In this document: positions 54,566 through 63,064 of the stretch, piece by piece | Numbering within the stretch: position 1 is the first letter of the stretch | Layout: the number at the start of each line of letters is the position of its first letter | Source of the DNA: JAKPAM01 sp047601745 | GTDB taxonomy: Bacteria; Pseudomonadota; Gammaproteobacteria; Burkholderiales; Burkholderiaceae_E | Reading direction: 5' to 3' | NCBI GenBank assembly: GCA_047601745.1 | Contig: JASGIS010000001.1 | Location: forward strand, 6,386,001-6,450,000 | DNA length: 64,000 nt | The notes under the pieces: generated by a model | Database searches by the model: none | Seen by the model: the letters and a program-made list of their open reading frames with translations, nothing else | What the model was told of the DNA's origin: nothing | Position numbers and translations under genes: made by a program

Positions 54566-56962
54566 ATGGCCAGCAAAAAGACGGCTCGCACCGAAACGCG
54601 AGACCAGCCGGCGGTCGATTCCGCCTACCTGAACACCGACAGCGGACCGGCCTTACCCCCTTCCGGCGAAGCCCGGCATCCGGCGCTCAAGCGGGCGCGC
54701 GCGGTCGGCGAGATGGTCGACGGCATTCCGGCCAATCGGAACAAGCCTGCCGAATACGGCCGACAGGCGATGGCGCCCCCGGCCGGCCAGACGAGCTCGC
54801 CGCCGGACGCTTCGGCGGTCGCGAGCACGCTGTCCGAGAAGAACCGATCGGCCAAGACCGGCGCGAAAGCCGGGACCGGCGAGAACGCGGTCGACGGCGA
54901 GCTGTCGCGGGTGCGGGCCGACGGCGGCGGCCGGGTCCTGACGACGAACCAGGGGGTTCCGGTCGCCGACAACCAGAGTTCGCTGAAGGCGGGCCTGCGC
55001 GGACCGGCGCTGCTCAAGGACTTCATCCTTCGCGAGAAGCTCACGCATTTCGACCACGAGCGCATCCCCGAACGCATCGTGCATGCCCGCGGTTCGGCCG
55101 CGCACGGCTACTTCGAGTGTTACGAAGCGCTGACCGGGCTGACCTGCGCATCGCCGTTCGCCGAGGCCGGCAAGCGCACGCCGGTGTTCGTGCGCTTCTC
55201 GACGGTGGCCGGCGAGCGCGGATCGAAGGACACGGCCCGCGACGTGCGCGGCTTCGCCGTCAAGTTCTATACCGACCAGGGCAACTGGGATCTGGTCGGC
55301 AACAACATCCCGGTGTTCTTCATCCAGGACGCGATGAAGTTTCCCGACCTGGTCCACGCGGTCAAGCCCGAGCCGCATCACGGCATGCCGCAGGCGGCCT
55401 CGGCCCACGACACGTTCTGGGACTTCATCTCGCTGATGCCCGAGAGCCTGCACACGATCATGTGGGTGATGTCCGATCGCGGCATCCCGCGCAGCTACCG
55501 GATGATGCAGGGCTTCGGCGTCCACACGTTCCGCTTCGTCAATGCCCAGGGCGCGTCCAAGCTGGTCAAGTTCCACTGGAATCCCAAGCTCGGCACGCAT
55601 TCGCAGGTCTGGGACGAAGCGGTCAAGGTCTCCGGCGCCGACCCCGACTATCACCGCCGCGACCTGTGGGAAGCGATCGAGGCCGGCGAATATCCGGAAT
55701 GGGAACTGGGCGTGCAGATCTTCGACGAAGAGCAGGCGCAGGGATTCAGCTTCGACGTGCTCGACGCGACCAAGCTGGTCCCCGAAGAACTGGTGCCGGT
55801 CACGCCGATCGGCCGGATGGTGCTGAACCGCAATCCGGACAACTTCTTCGCCGAGACCGAGCAGGTGGCGTTCTGCACGGCCCACGTCGTGCCGGGCATC
55901 GACTTCACCAATGATCCGCTGCTGGCCGGCCGCATCCATTCGTACGTCGACACGCAGCTCTCGCGTCTCGGCGGACCGAACTTCCACGAGATTCCGATCA
56001 ACGCGCCGCTCGCGTCGGTCCACAACAACCAGCGCGACGGCATGCATCGCCAGGCGCTGCATCGCGGACGGGTCGCCTACGAGCCGAACTCGCTGGCCGG
56101 CGGCTGCCCGTTCCAGGCCGGCGCGTCGGGCTTCATGCACTTTCCGGAGCCGGTCTCGGACGTCGAGCTGCGCGGCAAGCCCGAGAAGTTCGGCGAGCAC
56201 TACCACCAGGCGGCGCTGTTCTACGAAAGCCAGACCGATTTCGAACGGCGGCACATCGCCGAAGCGTTCGCGTTCGAACTGAGCAAGGTCACCGTGCCGG
56301 GCATCCGCGCGCGCACGGTCGCGATGCTGCGCAACGTCAGCGAATCGCTGACGCGAGCCGTTGCCGACAAGCTCGGCATGGTGGGCAAGCTGCCCGAGCC
56401 GCTGCCCCGCGCCGCCCCGGACGCCCCCGCCCCCGAAGTCACCCGCTCGGCGTTTCTGTCGCTGACGGCCCGCCCGGGCGACGGCGGGATCCGCACGCGC
56501 AAGGTCGCGCTGATGGCCGCTCCGGGCGTCGACGATGCGATGCTCACGGCGCTGTCGCAGGCGCTGATCGCCCGAGGCGCGGTCGTTCGCTGGGTCGGCC
56601 CCCACGTCGGCGTGATGAACGGTGCGACCGGCGACGCCATCGACGTCGACGCGTCGTTCGCGAACAGCCCGTCGCCGCTGTTCGACGCGATCGTCGTTCC
56701 GGACGGCGCCGACGCGATCGATGTGCTGTGCGGCGACGGGCAGGCGCTGGAATTCGTTCGCGAGCCGTTCAGGCACTGCAAACCGATGATGGCGATCGGC
56801 AACGGGCGGCGCCTGCTCGAACGAGCCGGCATTCCGCTCGATCGCCCCGATAAAGGCCTGATCGTCGCCGACGCCGTCACGCCCGCGGCGACCTCGGCGT
56901 TCATCGAAGCGCTGGCCAGGCACCGGCATCCGGAGCGGGAAAGCGATCCGCCGGCGGTCTGA
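54566..56962 (+). CDS. katE: Large-subunit catalase HPII with C-terminal flavodoxin-like domain
   Basis: This 798-aa monofunctional catalase decomposes H2O2. Catalytic residues line up with E. coli HPII: His173 (HPII His128), Asn246 (Asn201) and the haem-ligating Tyr460 (Tyr415) in RIHSYVDTQ, with a constant offset of 45. The position of HPII His392, which cross-links to the Tyr, is Cys437 here. A C-terminal GATase1/DJ-1-like domain follows from about 640. The N-terminal 110 residues are longer and more polar than in HPII. The ATG at 54566 follows GGAGA by 8 nt. Confidence 0.95.
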   Translation: MASKKTARTETRDQPAVDSAYLNTDSGPALPPSGEARHPALKRARAVGEMVDGIPANRNKPAEYGRQAMAPPAGQTSSPPDASAVASTLSEKNRSAKTGAKAGTGENAVDGELSRVRADGGGRVLTTNQGVPVADNQSSLKAGLRGPALLKDFILREKLTHFDHERIPERIVHARGSAAHGYFECYEALTGLTCASPFAEAGKRTPVFVRFSTVAGERGSKDTARDVRGFAVKFYTDQGNWDLVGNNIPVFFIQDAMKFPDLVHAVKPEPHHGMPQAASAHDTFWDFISLMPESLHTIMWVMSDRGIPRSYRMMQGFGVHTFRFVNAQGASKLVKFHWNPKLGTHSQVWDEAVKVSGADPDYHRRDLWEAIEAGEYPEWELGVQIFDEEQAQGFSFDVLDATKLVPEELVPVTPIGRMVLNRNPDNFFAETEQVAFCTAHVVPGIDFTNDPLLAGRIHSYVDTQLSRLGGPNFHEIPINAPLASVHNNQRDGMHRQALHRGRVAYEPNSLAGGCPFQAGASGFMHFPEPVSDVELRGKPEKFGEHYHQAALFYESQTDFERRHIAEAFAFELSKVTVPGIRARTVAMLRNVSESLTRAVADKLGMVGKLPEPLPRAAPDAPAPEVTRSAFLSLTARPGDGGIRTRKVALMAAPGVDDAMLTALSQALIARGAVVRWVGPHVGVMNGATGDAIDVDASFANSPSPLFDAIVVPDGADAIDVLCGDGQALEFVREPFRHCKPMMAIGNGRRLLERAGIPLDRPDKGLIVADAVTPAATSAFIEALARHRHPERESDPPAV

Positions 56963-56976
56963 TCGACATAAGGCTG

Positions 56977-58143
56977 CTAAGGCCGCACGCGGCGCACGCC
57001 GGCCTCGCGCAGCGCGGCGATCGTCGGCAGCCCGTCGACGGCCATCAGCAGATCGGCCTCGGCCAGGATCGAGCGCAGCACGTGGACGACGCCCGCGGTC
57101 CCGCCCAGCGCCAGGCCGTAAGCATAAGGACGGCCGACGGCCACGACGCTGGCGCCCATCGCCAGCGCCTTGACCACGTCGGTGCCCGAACGAATCCCCG
57201 AGTCGAACCAGACCGGTGTGTCGCCGCTGGCGGCGACCAGATCGGGCAGCAGGTCGATCGACGCGATGCCGCCGTTGGCCTGCCGGCCGCCGTGATTCGA
57301 GCAGTAGATCGCGTCGACGCCGGTGTCGATCGCCCGCTTCGCGTCGTCCGGATGCTGGATGCCCTTGACGATCAGCGGCAGCCGCGTCAGCGAACGCAGC
57401 CAGGCCAGGTCGTCCCAGGTCACGGTCTGCCCGAAGATCGACGCCCAGTACTGGACGGCCGCGGCCGGATCTTCTTCCGGCGGCTTCGCGAGCCTGGCGC
57501 GAAAGTGCGGATCGGACAGGTAGTTGGCCAGCGCGACGTTGCGCAACTGCGGAAAGTTGCTGTCGTTCAGGTCGCGGGGACGCCAGCCGGTGATCCACGT
57601 GTCGACGGTGACGACGATGCCCCGGTAGCCGGCCGCCTCGGCGCGGCGCACGAAGCTCTCGGCCAGCTCGCGATCCCTCGGCGTATAGAGCTGGAAGAAC
57701 GCGTCGCCGCCGCCCAGCGCCTGCGCGACCGATTCGAGCGGATCGTTCATCAGCGTCGACGCGATCATCGGCACCCCGGCGATCCCGGCGGCGCTCGCCG
57801 TCGCCAGATCGCCGTGGCCGTCCTGCGCGCAGATGCCGATCACCCCGATCGGACTCATCATCAACGGCGACGGATACCGCTTGCCGAAGACCTCGACCGA
57901 CAGATCGCGCACGCGGGCGTCGACCAGCATGCGCGGCACGATTCCCCACTCGGAGAAGGCTTCGACGTTGCGGCGCTGCGTGGCCTCGTCGCCGCAGCCG
58001 CCCTGCACGTAGCTGAGCACCGACGCCGACATCGCGGCGCTCGCCCGCGCCTCGAGCTGCCGGAAATCGACGGGCAGCGCCGGACGGATGCCTTGCAGGC
58101 CCCTGAAGTAGATCTCGTTCTGGTAATCGCCGAATGCGGTCAT
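56977..58143 (-). CDS. FMN-dependent alpha-hydroxy-acid oxidase (lactate 2-monooxygenase type)
   Basis: This 388-aa TIM-barrel flavoprotein oxidises L-2-hydroxy acids. The FMN and catalytic segments are present: MMSPIGVIGI, TVDTWITGWRPRD, IVKGIQHPDDAKRA and CSNHGGRQANGG, with the catalytic His in SNHGG. The sequence is closest to lactate 2-monooxygenases and glycolate/lactate oxidase relatives. I place the start at 58143, where AAGGAGA sits 7 nt upstream; a 17-residue extension is less likely. It produces peroxide if it acts as an oxidase, consistent with a convergent catalase gene 14 nt away. Confidence 0.9.
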   Translation of the reverse strand: MTAFGDYQNEIYFRGLQGIRPALPVDFRQLEARASAAMSASVLSYVQGGCGDEATQRRNVEAFSEWGIVPRMLVDARVRDLSVEVFGKRYPSPLMMSPIGVIGICAQDGHGDLATASAAGIAGVPMIASTLMNDPLESVAQALGGGDAFFQLYTPRDRELAESFVRRAEAAGYRGIVVTVDTWITGWRPRDLNDSNFPQLRNVALANYLSDPHFRARLAKPPEEDPAAAVQYWASIFGQTVTWDDLAWLRSLTRLPLIVKGIQHPDDAKRAIDTGVDAIYCSNHGGRQANGGIASIDLLPDLVAASGDTPVWFDSGIRSGTDVVKALAMGASVVAVGRPYAYGLALGGTAGVVHVLRSILAEADLLMAVDGLPTIAALREAGVRRVRP

Positions 58144-58206
58144 GGTCGTCTCCTTGCCGATGTCTGGTTGATGCGGTCTCGCGCGGCGGCGCAATGCGTC
58201 GGAGCG

Positions 58207-58668
58207 CTATGGTTGGCCGGCTCGCGACAGCGCCTGCTCGAAATACGCGATCGTCCTGCGCAGCCCCGCGTCGAGCGACGTCGTCGGCGCCCAGCCGCCG
58301 AGTTCGCGCCGGGCCAGCGTGATGTCCGGACAGCGCTGCTTCGGATCGTCGGCCGGCAACGGCCGGGTCACCAGCCGGCTCGCCGAGCCGGTCAGCTCGA
58401 TCACCCGCTGCGCCAGCTCACGCATCGAGAATTCACCCGGATTGCCGATGTTGACCGGACCGACGAACTCGTCGCGGGTGCCCATCATCCGGACCATCGC
58501 GTCGATCAGATCGTCGACGTAACAGAAGCTGCGCGTCTGGCTGCCATCGCCGTACAGCGTGATGTCCTCGCCCCTTAGCGCCTGCACGATGAAGTTCGAC
58601 ACCACGCGGCCGTCGTTCATGTGCATCCGCGGCCCATAGGTGTTGAAGATCCGCACGACCTTGAATCC
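58207..58668 (-). pseudogene. Truncated UDP-glucuronate decarboxylase (C-terminal remnant)
   Basis: The frame encodes the C-terminal half of a UDP-glucuronic acid decarboxylase/NAD-dependent epimerase. It starts at KVVRIFNTYGPRMHMNDGRVV and continues with GDGSQTRSFCYVDDLI and NIGNPGEFSMRELA. Full-length enzymes are about 310-345 aa. The Rossmann half with GxxGxxG and the YxxxK catalytic motif is missing, and the sequence upstream of about 58668 is unrelated. An open frame extends to 58707 but those residues do not fit the family. The break suggests a deletion or recombination at the edge of the polysaccharide cluster. Confidence 0.82.
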
Positions 58669-58812
58669 GGCCGGGAAGCCGGCCGAGAATCGCCGCCCCG
58701 CGCGCAACGCTCCGTTGCGCCGCCCTCACGCCGCCAGCCGTACGGTATCCCGAATCCGCACGAACTACCTGTCGCCTCTCTCGGATCGACGATCGCCTTC
58801 GGCCCGATCGCG

Positions 58813-59973
58813 CTACCGGCTGCGATTCGCGCCTTCCATCCCGTCCTGGAGATCCGCCGGAATCGCCGCGGGCCGCTCGAGCCGCGTCTTGCGGCGCAGC
58901 ATCCACGACGACATCCATCTGCGCATCGGTGGTTCGTACCACACCGCGCCGGCCCAGGAGATCAGCACGAAAACCAGCAACATCGACAGACCGACGAGCA
59001 GCCCTCCTTTCTCGATCACCGACGGGGAAAATTTCAACAGCAGGCCATAACACAGTTGGTACAGCGGCTTATGTATGACATAGAGGACGTAGCTCATCTT
59101 GCCCGATTCGGCGCATAGCCGCGAAACGAACTTCGATCCCGGATTGAGCTTGGCGCCGGCGACCAGCAGCGCCGGAAACAGCACCAGAACGCACGCCACT
59201 TCATAGACGAATGATCGTTGCTGGCTGAGCAGTGCGGCGGCGAGAGCGAGGAACACCAGATAACACAGGCCGTCGCTGCGGATGTTGGACTTCAAGTGGA
59301 TCTTGTAGATGAAGATCCCAACCAGGAAGGAAAACAGCACCCGAAACAGCCCGGCAATGAAATTGGACCAGGCGAAGCCCACATCCAGCGTCTCGAAACC
59401 GGTAAGCGGGATCATTGCCGCTCCGGAAACGATCATCAACAGGAAAATGCTTTTTCCGTTCAGGCGCCAGACGCACAGGGCGAAAAAGACGAACCCCATC
59501 AGAAGCTCGAAGAAGATCGACCACATCGGCGGGTTCAGCGGAAACAGCACCTTCTCGGAACTGCAGCCGATCTGCGGAAGCATGAACAGATTGAAGACGG
59601 ACACGCAAGCCAGCTTGCCGGCGGACCAGTTGATCGACAACCCGTTTCCGGAGAAAACGACGGCCAGCACGGCGACCCCGACGCCGAGAATCAAGCCGAT
59701 CAGATAGGCGGGAAAGAGCCGGGCGACGCGAACGGCAATGAAATCCTTCAGCGGCAGGCCGCCGGCCACCCGTTCGGTATACGCATGCGCGACGACGAAA
59801 CCGCTCAACTGCAGAAAGAAGTCGACCGCCAGATGCGCATTCGGGACGCTCATCCCGGGAAAAACCCGGGGAAGATGGAGAATTGCCACAACCAGCGCGG
59901 CGACTCCTCTCAGCCCGTCCAGAAGATGATAGCCATGATCTCTAGGCATTCTATGTTCCGCCAGATTTATCAA
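58813..59973 (-). CDS. Acyltransferase family 3 (OafA/YrhL-type) membrane protein
   Basis: This 386-aa integral membrane protein has about ten hydrophobic helices and the family start LLDGLRGVAALVVAILHLPR, with the conserved His in ILHL, and VDFFLQLSGFVVAHAY. Such enzymes O-acetylate surface polysaccharides. The start is 59973 or the Met at 59949. The gene is AT-richer than most of the window. A terminator on the same strand separates it from the glycosyltransferase genes upstream, so it probably has its own promoter. Confidence 0.9.
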   Translation of the reverse strand: MINLAEHRMPRDHGYHLLDGLRGVAALVVAILHLPRVFPGMSVPNAHLAVDFFLQLSGFVVAHAYTERVAGGLPLKDFIAVRVARLFPAYLIGLILGVGVAVLAVVFSGNGLSINWSAGKLACVSVFNLFMLPQIGCSSEKVLFPLNPPMWSIFFELLMGFVFFALCVWRLNGKSIFLLMIVSGAAMIPLTGFETLDVGFAWSNFIAGLFRVLFSFLVGIFIYKIHLKSNIRSDGLCYLVFLALAAALLSQQRSFVYEVACVLVLFPALLVAGAKLNPGSKFVSRLCAESGKMSYVLYVIHKPLYQLCYGLLLKFSPSVIEKGGLLVGLSMLLVFVLISWAGAVWYEPPMRRWMSSWMLRRKTRLERPAAIPADLQDGMEGANRSR

Positions 59974-59992
59974 GAGTTTTTCAACGAACCAC

Positions 59993-60017
59993 TATAAAAC
60001 CGCGCCTCGCGGCGCGG
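59993..60017 (-). terminator. Intrinsic terminator of the glycan-synthesis genes
   Basis: On the minus strand a 7-bp CCGCGCC/GGCGCGG stem with a 4-nt loop (60000-60017) is followed directly by TTTTATA (59993-59999). This is the clearest rho-independent terminator in the window. Within 59974-60231 I see no gene. Confidence 0.75.
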
Positions 60018-60231
60018 ATATTCCGCATCCAGAGCAAAAAGAAACCTGCCGCATCGGAAAACACGCGGCATTTCCCCCTGGCAGATGCCGAACGAAACGA
60101 ACGGCACGGCCCGCCGGACGCTGCCGCCGAAGCCGGGACCGGCGATTCGGCGCGGGCGATCCGGCGCACGGCGCACGGCGGCCGGTCGCCGGTCGCCGGT
60201 CGCCAACAAGCGTCGGACCGATCGGAACCGC

Positions 60232-60798
60232 TCAGGCCGATGGCCGCCTCCTTTCCTTGATTTTTCGAGCAGGGTTACCCGAATAGACGGTCCACGGCGG
60301 AATCCTCCCGAATGCCACGGCCCGGGCACCGACGACCGCCCCTTCTCCGATCACGGCGCCGGGGGCGATGAATGCCTCCGCCGCCACCCAGGCGTGCGCG
60401 CCGATTTCGATCGGACGGACCTGGAGCTGGAAATCCGGATCGTCATAGTCATGGGTGCCAGCACAAAGATGCACGCCCTGCGAAACAAGCGCCGAACGTC
60501 CGATGACGATTCGCCCCATGTTGTAGCAATTGACGTCCGGACCGATGACCGCCCGCTCGTGCATCACGAGATTGGGCGGATACCAGACTCGGGCGCTTCC
60601 CCTGACGTCGCTGCCGTCCGCCATTTGCGCGCCGAACAGGCGCAACAGAAAGCGACGCCACGGATGCGCCTGCCGAGGAGTCCAGGAGGCCAGCACGAGC
60701 CAGGCCAGGATCCAGATCGCGCGAGTCAGGCGGTTGCCGAGCGAGAACGTCGGCCCTCCTTGCAGGGAATTCGCCTGCTTGGCGTCCAGGATCTTCAT
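60232..60798 (-). CDS. WcaF-like hexapeptide-repeat acetyltransferase
   Basis: This 188-aa left-handed beta-helix acetyltransferase has hexapeptide repeats (ERAVIGPDV, GRIVIGRSALV, GAHAWVAAEAFIAPGAVIGEGAVVGAR) and the C-terminal YSGNPARKI. It starts MKILDAKQANSLQGGPTFSL, typical of the colanic-acid WcaF group that acetylates exopolysaccharide sugars. It overlaps the upstream glycosyltransferase gene by 4 nt (ATGA). Confidence 0.9.
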   Translation of the reverse strand: MKILDAKQANSLQGGPTFSLGNRLTRAIWILAWLVLASWTPRQAHPWRRFLLRLFGAQMADGSDVRGSARVWYPPNLVMHERAVIGPDVNCYNMGRIVIGRSALVSQGVHLCAGTHDYDDPDFQLQVRPIEIGAHAWVAAEAFIAPGAVIGEGAVVGARAVAFGRIPPWTVYSGNPARKIKERRRPSA

Positions 60799-61724
60799 TT
60801 GGCGACCCCCACCTTGCTGAGATCGTGGCCGGTCAGCCGCGAAAGCTTGGCCAGATATTCGACATCGCCATCCTTGGGATCGAGCTGGCTCTCGAGCTCG
60901 AAAATCTTGGCCCCGACGAGAAAGCGATACCAGAATCCCTGCAGGAAATGATAGACAACGCCTTCCTTGCCGTCCAGAAACCCTCTCTGGATGATGAAGC
61001 GATAAAGAAAATAGAACAACGGACCGAGATAGAAAGGCAGCCGGTTGAATACCCGGTCCTTCAGATACCGTTTCAGGACGGCCTGGCGCGGCGACCCGCC
61101 CTGCGTGACGACCTGCTGGAATTCGATGCCCCGCTTGCTCAGGATCACGTCGATCGCCTCCCGAGTCGCGTACTTGTTGTGCTTGTCGGTGAAGAACGTC
61201 AGATCGTTGAGGTTGTTGTCACAGAACCCGCCTTCGAATACGACGCTCGTTCCGGACGACAGCACCATGTGCTCGTCCATCCATCGATCCTCGATCGTCG
61301 CCATGCCCCGCCGCCAGACCCTCAACAGCGTCAACGGATAGCGGCCGCCGTATCGGATCCAGCGCCCCATGAAGATGTGCTTTCTATGAAAACTCACGCC
61401 GGTGACCGAGAGCGGGAGCGTGTGCAGCGATTCATTGATCCGTTGCGCCAGATCCTGTTCTATCGTCTCATCCGCATCCAGGCGCATCACCCAGTCATGC
61501 CGGACCTCGCAATTGTCCAGCGCCCACTGGAACTGCTTCGCATAGTTGATGAATTTGTTCTGAACGACCTCGGCCCCCAGATCCCGGGCGATGGCGTCCG
61601 TGCCATCGACGGAGAAGGAATCGACCACGATGATCTGCCGTGCGAACTGCTGGGCGCTCTTGATCGAACGGGCGATGTGCTTGGCTTCGTTATACGCAAG
61701 GATGATTACCGTCAGATCGGCCAT
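60795..61724 (-). CDS. Family 2 glycosyltransferase
   Basis: This 309-aa GT-A fold enzyme starts MADLTVIILAYNEAKHI and has the donor-site acidic motif RLDADE. The set of features (ARSIKSAQQFARQIIVVDSFSVDGT) is typical of exopolysaccharide GT2 enzymes. Two amphipathic helices near the C-terminus may attach it to the membrane. It is coupled to the acetyltransferase gene and preceded by an AT-rich region that may hold its promoter. Confidence 0.9.
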   Translation of the reverse strand: MADLTVIILAYNEAKHIARSIKSAQQFARQIIVVDSFSVDGTDAIARDLGAEVVQNKFINYAKQFQWALDNCEVRHDWVMRLDADETIEQDLAQRINESLHTLPLSVTGVSFHRKHIFMGRWIRYGGRYPLTLLRVWRRGMATIEDRWMDEHMVLSSGTSVVFEGGFCDNNLNDLTFFTDKHNKYATREAIDVILSKRGIEFQQVVTQGGSPRQAVLKRYLKDRVFNRLPFYLGPLFYFLYRFIIQRGFLDGKEGVVYHFLQGFWYRFLVGAKIFELESQLDPKDGDVEYLAKLSRLTGHDLSKVGVAK

Positions 61725-61728
61725 GTGA

Positions 61729-61805
61729 ATTCAAACCTTCTTCATCATGAAAACAGATAAATATTTCGTCAGATAAAACAGATTTCTGCATTACTATAAA
61801 TATGC
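61729..61805 (-). promoter_or_regulatory. AT-rich leader with possible promoter for the GT2 gene
   Basis: This 77-bp stretch is far richer in A and T than its surroundings. On the minus strand TATAGT (61793-61798) resembles a -10 element, but no good -35 is visible. It lies between two genes of the same strand. Confidence 0.35.
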
Positions 61806-61898
61806 GGCATCGGACGCATCGGAGAGCGGGAAGCCGCCGAAACCACCGCTCCTTCCGACCGCCATCGCGCGCTTGACGTCCGCTCGAACGGAAAACGC

Positions 61899-62996
61899 TC
61901 AGGACAGGACGCGCTCCCACTCCTCGATGAGCACGCGCATCTGCGCCTGGGTCGAATACATTTCGACGCAGCGCCGCCATCCGCGATCGCCGATCGCCTC
62001 CCTCTGCCGGGGGTCCGACAACAGCCGTTGCAGCGCATTCGCCAGTTGCGTCGGATCGCCGACCGGGACGAGGACACCCGCGCCGTCGGCCAGAGCCTCG
62101 CCGATCGCACCGACCGGCGTCGCGACGATCGGCGTACCGACGCTCATGGCTTCCAGAATGACGAACGGAAACCCCTCCGAATAGCTGGGCAGGCAAAGCA
62201 GGGTGGCGACCTTCATCCGCTCGACGACCTGCTCGCCCTGCAGCTCGCCGACCAGATTCACCCAGTCGAACGGATATTTCTCGGCGATCTGGCTGCGCAT
62301 CGACGCGGACACGGTCCCGACGACATCGACCCGGAATCCTTGATGGCCGCCGGGCAGGCGAGTGGCGGCTTCGATCAGATCGATCACGCCCTTCGACTCC
62401 AGAACGTGGCCGACGAACAGGATGGTGGCCTTGTCGCGGCTCTCCTTCAGCGCATTCAGTTCTTCTTCGGTGATACAGCTCACCATATTGGAGATTCGCC
62501 TGACCTTGCGCTCGCCCATCGACGCGGACAGTTCCGATCGGGTCGCCTCGTTGATCACGAATACCGCATTGCTGAGCGAGCACGCGATCATCACCAGCTT
62601 CTTCTCGAACCGCTCTCTGTCCGAAAACTCCGCGACCTCGGATCGCTTGAAGCTGCGATGAAAATGCAGGCACACTTTCGCTCCGAGGCACCGGGATACG
62701 ACGATGAAAACGATATCGCGGAACATTCCGAGCCGGCCTGCCGTACACAGGTGAACGACCCGGGGCCTCCACGAGACGAGCAGCCAGATCAGCTCGAGCA
62801 GCGTCTGGATGCCATGGCCGATCCCGCCGATCACCGTCCATGCGAAATTGTCGGCAACCAGGCTCCGCCAGCGGATTCCGGTGTCCAGTGCACGCAACTC
62901 GACGCCGGCGGGCAACGGGCTATTCAATACGACATTGGTCCAGGTCGCGATTCCTCCGACGGGCGGCGGCTTGGGAGAAACAAGCAGAACTCTCAT
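61899..62996 (-). CDS. Family 4 glycosyltransferase
   Basis: This 365-aa GT-B enzyme starts MRVLLVSPKPPPVGGIATW at 62996; a longer frame upstream has no family support. The nucleotide-sugar site appears as ATILFVGHVLESKGVIDLI and SYSEGFPFVILEAMSVGTPIVAT with the EX7E-type pattern. It is likely to add a sugar in surface polysaccharide synthesis. Codon and base composition are AT-richer than in the first 58 kb. Confidence 0.9.
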   Translation of the reverse strand: MRVLLVSPKPPPVGGIATWTNVVLNSPLPAGVELRALDTGIRWRSLVADNFAWTVIGGIGHGIQTLLELIWLLVSWRPRVVHLCTAGRLGMFRDIVFIVVSRCLGAKVCLHFHRSFKRSEVAEFSDRERFEKKLVMIACSLSNAVFVINEATRSELSASMGERKVRRISNMVSCITEEELNALKESRDKATILFVGHVLESKGVIDLIEAATRLPGGHQGFRVDVVGTVSASMRSQIAEKYPFDWVNLVGELQGEQVVERMKVATLLCLPSYSEGFPFVILEAMSVGTPIVATPVGAIGEALADGAGVLVPVGDPTQLANALQRLLSDPRQREAIGDRGWRRCVEMYSTQAQMRVLIEEWERVLS

Positions 62997-63064
62997 GATC
63001 GAATTACCAGCACAGTAAACATGTATCGGCGGTCTCGGCGAATCGCATCGGCAATCCCGGCCGA

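Noticed and set aside
51050..57949. Two minus-strand frames of over 1000 codons across the CoA-transferase and catalase
   Set aside because: No recognisable domains; both lie antisense to genes with intact catalytic residues.
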